This document shows, piece after piece, positions 62,266 to 64,000 of a DNA stretch of 64,000 nucleotides. Position 1 is the stretch's first letter. The number at the start of each line of letters is the position of its first letter. A program made the translations under genes and the position numbers. The notes below the pieces were generated by a model. It did no database searches, was not told where the DNA came from, and saw nothing but the letters and a program-made list of their open reading frames with translations. Source of the DNA: Polynucleobacter sp. UK-Mo-2m-Kol15 (GTDB lineage Bacteria > Pseudomonadota > Gammaproteobacteria > Burkholderiales > Burkholderiaceae); assembly GCF_018881505.1 (NCBI RefSeq), contig NZ_JACVQC010000001.1:1099927-1163926 (forward strand), written 5' to 3'.

Positions 62266-63397
62266 AGGTCTAATTCAAGAGGCTGCGGCACTCGGATCTC
62301 CAGCTCCTGAAGTAGAGGCAGCCCGGATGTTGACTATCTGTAATGCCTGTCGATATTGCGAAGGGTTTTGTGCTGTTTTCCCGGCAATGACCCGCCGTAT
62401 TGATTTCAACCCAGTCGATATGCGCTACCTTGCAAATTTGTGTCACAACTGTGGCGCTTGTCTGCATGCTTGCCAATATGCTCCCCCACATGAATTTGCT
62501 GTGAATATACCTAGAGTAATGGCTCAGGTAAGAGGTGTGACCTACGTTGAGTACGCATGGCCAAAATTCATGGGGTCAGCGTATCAAAAGAATGGACTTT
62601 TTGTAGCTATGGCAAGCTCATTGAGCTTGATCGCCTTTTTGTTATTTACGCAATTACTGAGTGGCAGCTTAACAACGACATCAAAAACCGGAAACTTCTA
62701 TGAAGTCTATTCTCACAACACCTTAGCAATTGTATTTGGCTTTGTTTTTCTCTTTGCTATTGCAGCATTGGGGATTGGATTGTTGCGTTTCTGGTCAAGC
62801 ATTGTTCCAGGCACTATTTCACCTGCGGCTGGGTCTGAAGCGGTGCACGATGCGCTGACGCTCAAGTATCTTGGCGGTGGACATGGCGAAGGTTGTAATA
62901 ATGATGATGATCGCTTTTCTCTGTGGAGAAGGCGCTTCCATCATTTCACCTTCTACGGCTTCATGCTTTGCTTTGCTGCAACGAGTGTGGCGACTTTGTA
63001 CCACTACCTTCTGGGTTTACAGGCGCCATACGCCTTTACGAGCTTGCCGGTTGTGTTGGGAACGCTAGGTGGCATCGGTCTTTTGATCGGACCAGCAGGA
63101 TTGCTTTATTTGAATTTGATGCGCAATGCGGATCATGGTGAAAAGAGTCAGAGGCCAATGGATCGAGCGTTCATCGTGCTCTTATTTTTGATTAGCTTGT
63201 CTGGTCTTGTGCTGCTTGCTTACCGTGAAACTTCTAGCATGCCGGTTTTGCTATCAATTCACCTCGGCGTGGTCATGGGCTTCTTTTTAACAATGCCCTA
63301 CGGAAAATTTGGGCATGGTTTTTATCGTCTAGTTGCGCTGCTCAAGAATTCAATTGAGAAGCGTCAAAAAAATACCATGTTGTTTGGTTCTGATTAA
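62252..63397 (+). CDS. tcuB: Tricarballylate utilization protein B
   Basis: A 381-residue membrane protein with two Fe-S motifs ([15 protein letters not shown] and [16 protein letters not shown]) followed by about six helices. It reoxidises TcuA and passes the electrons to quinone. The frame is open to 62180, but ATG at 62252 with GAGGAGG upstream matches the family N-terminus and overlaps tcuA. The last part of the protein is the heme-b-like membrane domain. Confidence 0.88.
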   Translation: MQLLKGLIQEAAALGSPAPEVEAARMLTICNACRYCEGFCAVFPAMTRRIDFNPVDMRYLANLCHNCGACLHACQYAPPHEFAVNIPRVMAQVRGVTYVEYAWPKFMGSAYQKNGLFVAMASSLSLIAFLLFTQLLSGSLTTTSKTGNFYEVYSHNTLAIVFGFVFLFAIAALGIGLLRFWSSIVPGTISPAAGSEAVHDALTLKYLGGGHGEGCNNDDDRFSLWRRRFHHFTFYGFMLCFAATSVATLYHYLLGLQAPYAFTSLPVVLGTLGGIGLLIGPAGLLYLNLMRNADHGEKSQRPMDRAFIVLLFLISLSGLVLLAYRETSSMPVLLSIHLGVVMGFFLTMPYGKFGHGFYRLVALLKNSIEKRQKNTMLFGSD

Positions 63398-63414
63398 ATA
63401 GAAAGTAAGAAAAA

Positions 63415-64000
63415 ATGAGACTCATTACCTTTACGCGCAAAGGCGCTCATCACCCGGAAATTGGCGCGAGGTTAGCTAAACCTACTGGCGACCTGATTCT
63501 GCCTTTTGCGGATTGCGCCAAACTCAAAAATATTACGCAATTTCCTGCGAGCATGAAAGAATTTTTACGCGCTGGCGATGCCACGATGAGTCAGGCTAAA
63601 TCTTGGGTCCAGACTGCCCATGAGGATTTTGGCGCCATCTTGTTACCCGCTACAGAAATTACGTATTTGCCGCCAATCATGGATGCCGAAAAGTTTCTAT
63701 GCGTAGGAAAAAATTATCGCTCCCACTTAGCTGAATTAGAGCGAAATGGTTTAATCAAAGAAAATCCTCAGGAGCCCACTTCATTCATTAAGTTGAACTC
63801 TTGTTTAACCGGGCATCTAGCTGAAGTAGTTCGTCCCAAAGGCATTACAAAGCTTGACTATGAGCCGGAGCTAGTTTTTGTGATTGGTAAACGTGCCTTA
63901 GGTGCAAAAAAAGATGAGGCGATGAATTATGTTGCGGGAGTAACAATCCTGAATGATCTTACTTGCCGTGATTCGCAGTTACGTGAAGTGATTTCTGGTT
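63415..64000 (+). CDS. Fumarylacetoacetate hydrolase-family protein, 3' end cut by window
   Basis: An open frame from ATG 63415 to the edge, 195 residues visible. VGKNYRSHLAELERNG, PTSFIKLNSCLTGH and LDYEPELVFVIGKRA with the metal-binding Glu pair, then VAGVTILNDLTCRDSQ, are the FAH-family core. Members hydrolyse C-C bonds or decarboxylate 2-oxo acids. Encoded 17 bases after tcuB, so possibly part of the same catabolic unit. The C-terminus is missing. Confidence 0.85.
   Translation, partial: MRLITFTRKGAHHPEIGARLAKPTGDLILPFADCAKLKNITQFPASMKEFLRAGDATMSQAKSWVQTAHEDFGAILLPATEITYLPPIMDAEKFLCVGKNYRSHLAELERNGLIKENPQEPTSFIKLNSCLTGHLAEVVRPKGITKLDYEPELVFVIGKRALGAKKDEAMNYVAGVTILNDLTCRDSQLREVISG

Noticed and set aside
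1..64000. CRISPR arrays, tRNA or rRNA genes, insertion sequences
   Set aside because: No regularly spaced repeats, cloverleaf-like stretches or transposase-like proteins were recognised when reading both strands by eye.

Overview
The window looks like the chromosome of a small-genome betaproteobacterium of the Burkholderiaceae, most like Polynucleobacter or a close relative. This rests on protein style and gene content (Burkholderia-type QueE, DUF3305/DUF3306 formate dehydrogenase accessories, TcuAB, Bug-type binding protein), moderate GC and tight packing. Genus is an inference. No rRNA, tRNA, insertion sequence, prophage or CRISPR array was seen.

Region 1 (1-16056) is a sulfonate-catabolism island. 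A CobT/CobS-like pair (minus strand) lies divergent to xsc, which has its own sigma70-like promoter and terminator. A minus-strand operon then carries an IclR regulator, a phosphate acetyltransferase, a three-subunit molybdenum sulfite dehydrogenase (soeABC-like) and a nitroreductase. Divergent from it are a Bug-type binding protein, an acylating aldehyde dehydrogenase (sauS-like) and an acyl-CoA ligase (sauT-like), ending against a SulP anion transporter. Together they spell sulfoacetate -> sulfoacetyl-CoA -> sulfoacetaldehyde -> acetyl phosphate + sulfite -> acetyl-CoA, with sulfite oxidised to sulfate at the membrane. A shared pseudo-palindrome near both xsc and the sauR/bug intergenic region suggests one IclR regulon.

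Region 2 (16057-20975) is poorly characterised: a 52-residue protein with a perfect Shine-Dalgarno behind a long inverted repeat, a DUF455 ferritin-like protein translationally coupled to a B12-binding-type radical SAM enzyme, and a tandem pair of paralogous lipoproteins. Region 3 (21004-25951) has queE, queD, tadA, ldcA, a SOUL protein, a BLUF photoreceptor, a small membrane protein, the decayed tail of a second SOUL gene, and rlmJ. Region 4 (25954-31477) is an envelope glycosylation/lipid operon (GT39, YbhN-like, GT9, PAP2) plus a DUF3047 lipoprotein. Region 5 (31470-34037) is copper export (copA, copZ-like).

Region 6 (34169-46457) is a membrane formate dehydrogenase locus: Mrp, DUF3305, DUF3306, a polyferredoxin, a TorD-like chaperone, a Tat peptide, FdhA, FdhB, a lipoprotein, cytochrome b556 and a small periplasmic protein, followed by a tungstate-type ABC permease and ATPase without a binding protein. 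Region 7 (46257-64000) is general metabolism: Bfd-like ferredoxin, EEP nuclease with cardiolipin synthase, CoA-transferase with acyl-CoA dehydrogenase, 3-hydroxybutyrate dehydrogenase, SodB, a rubredoxin/reductase/rubrerythrin set, an old yellow enzyme, lactate dehydrogenase with a DUF4239 protein, a DMT exporter, tricarballylate oxidation (tcuAB) and a truncated fumarylacetoacetate hydrolase-family gene.
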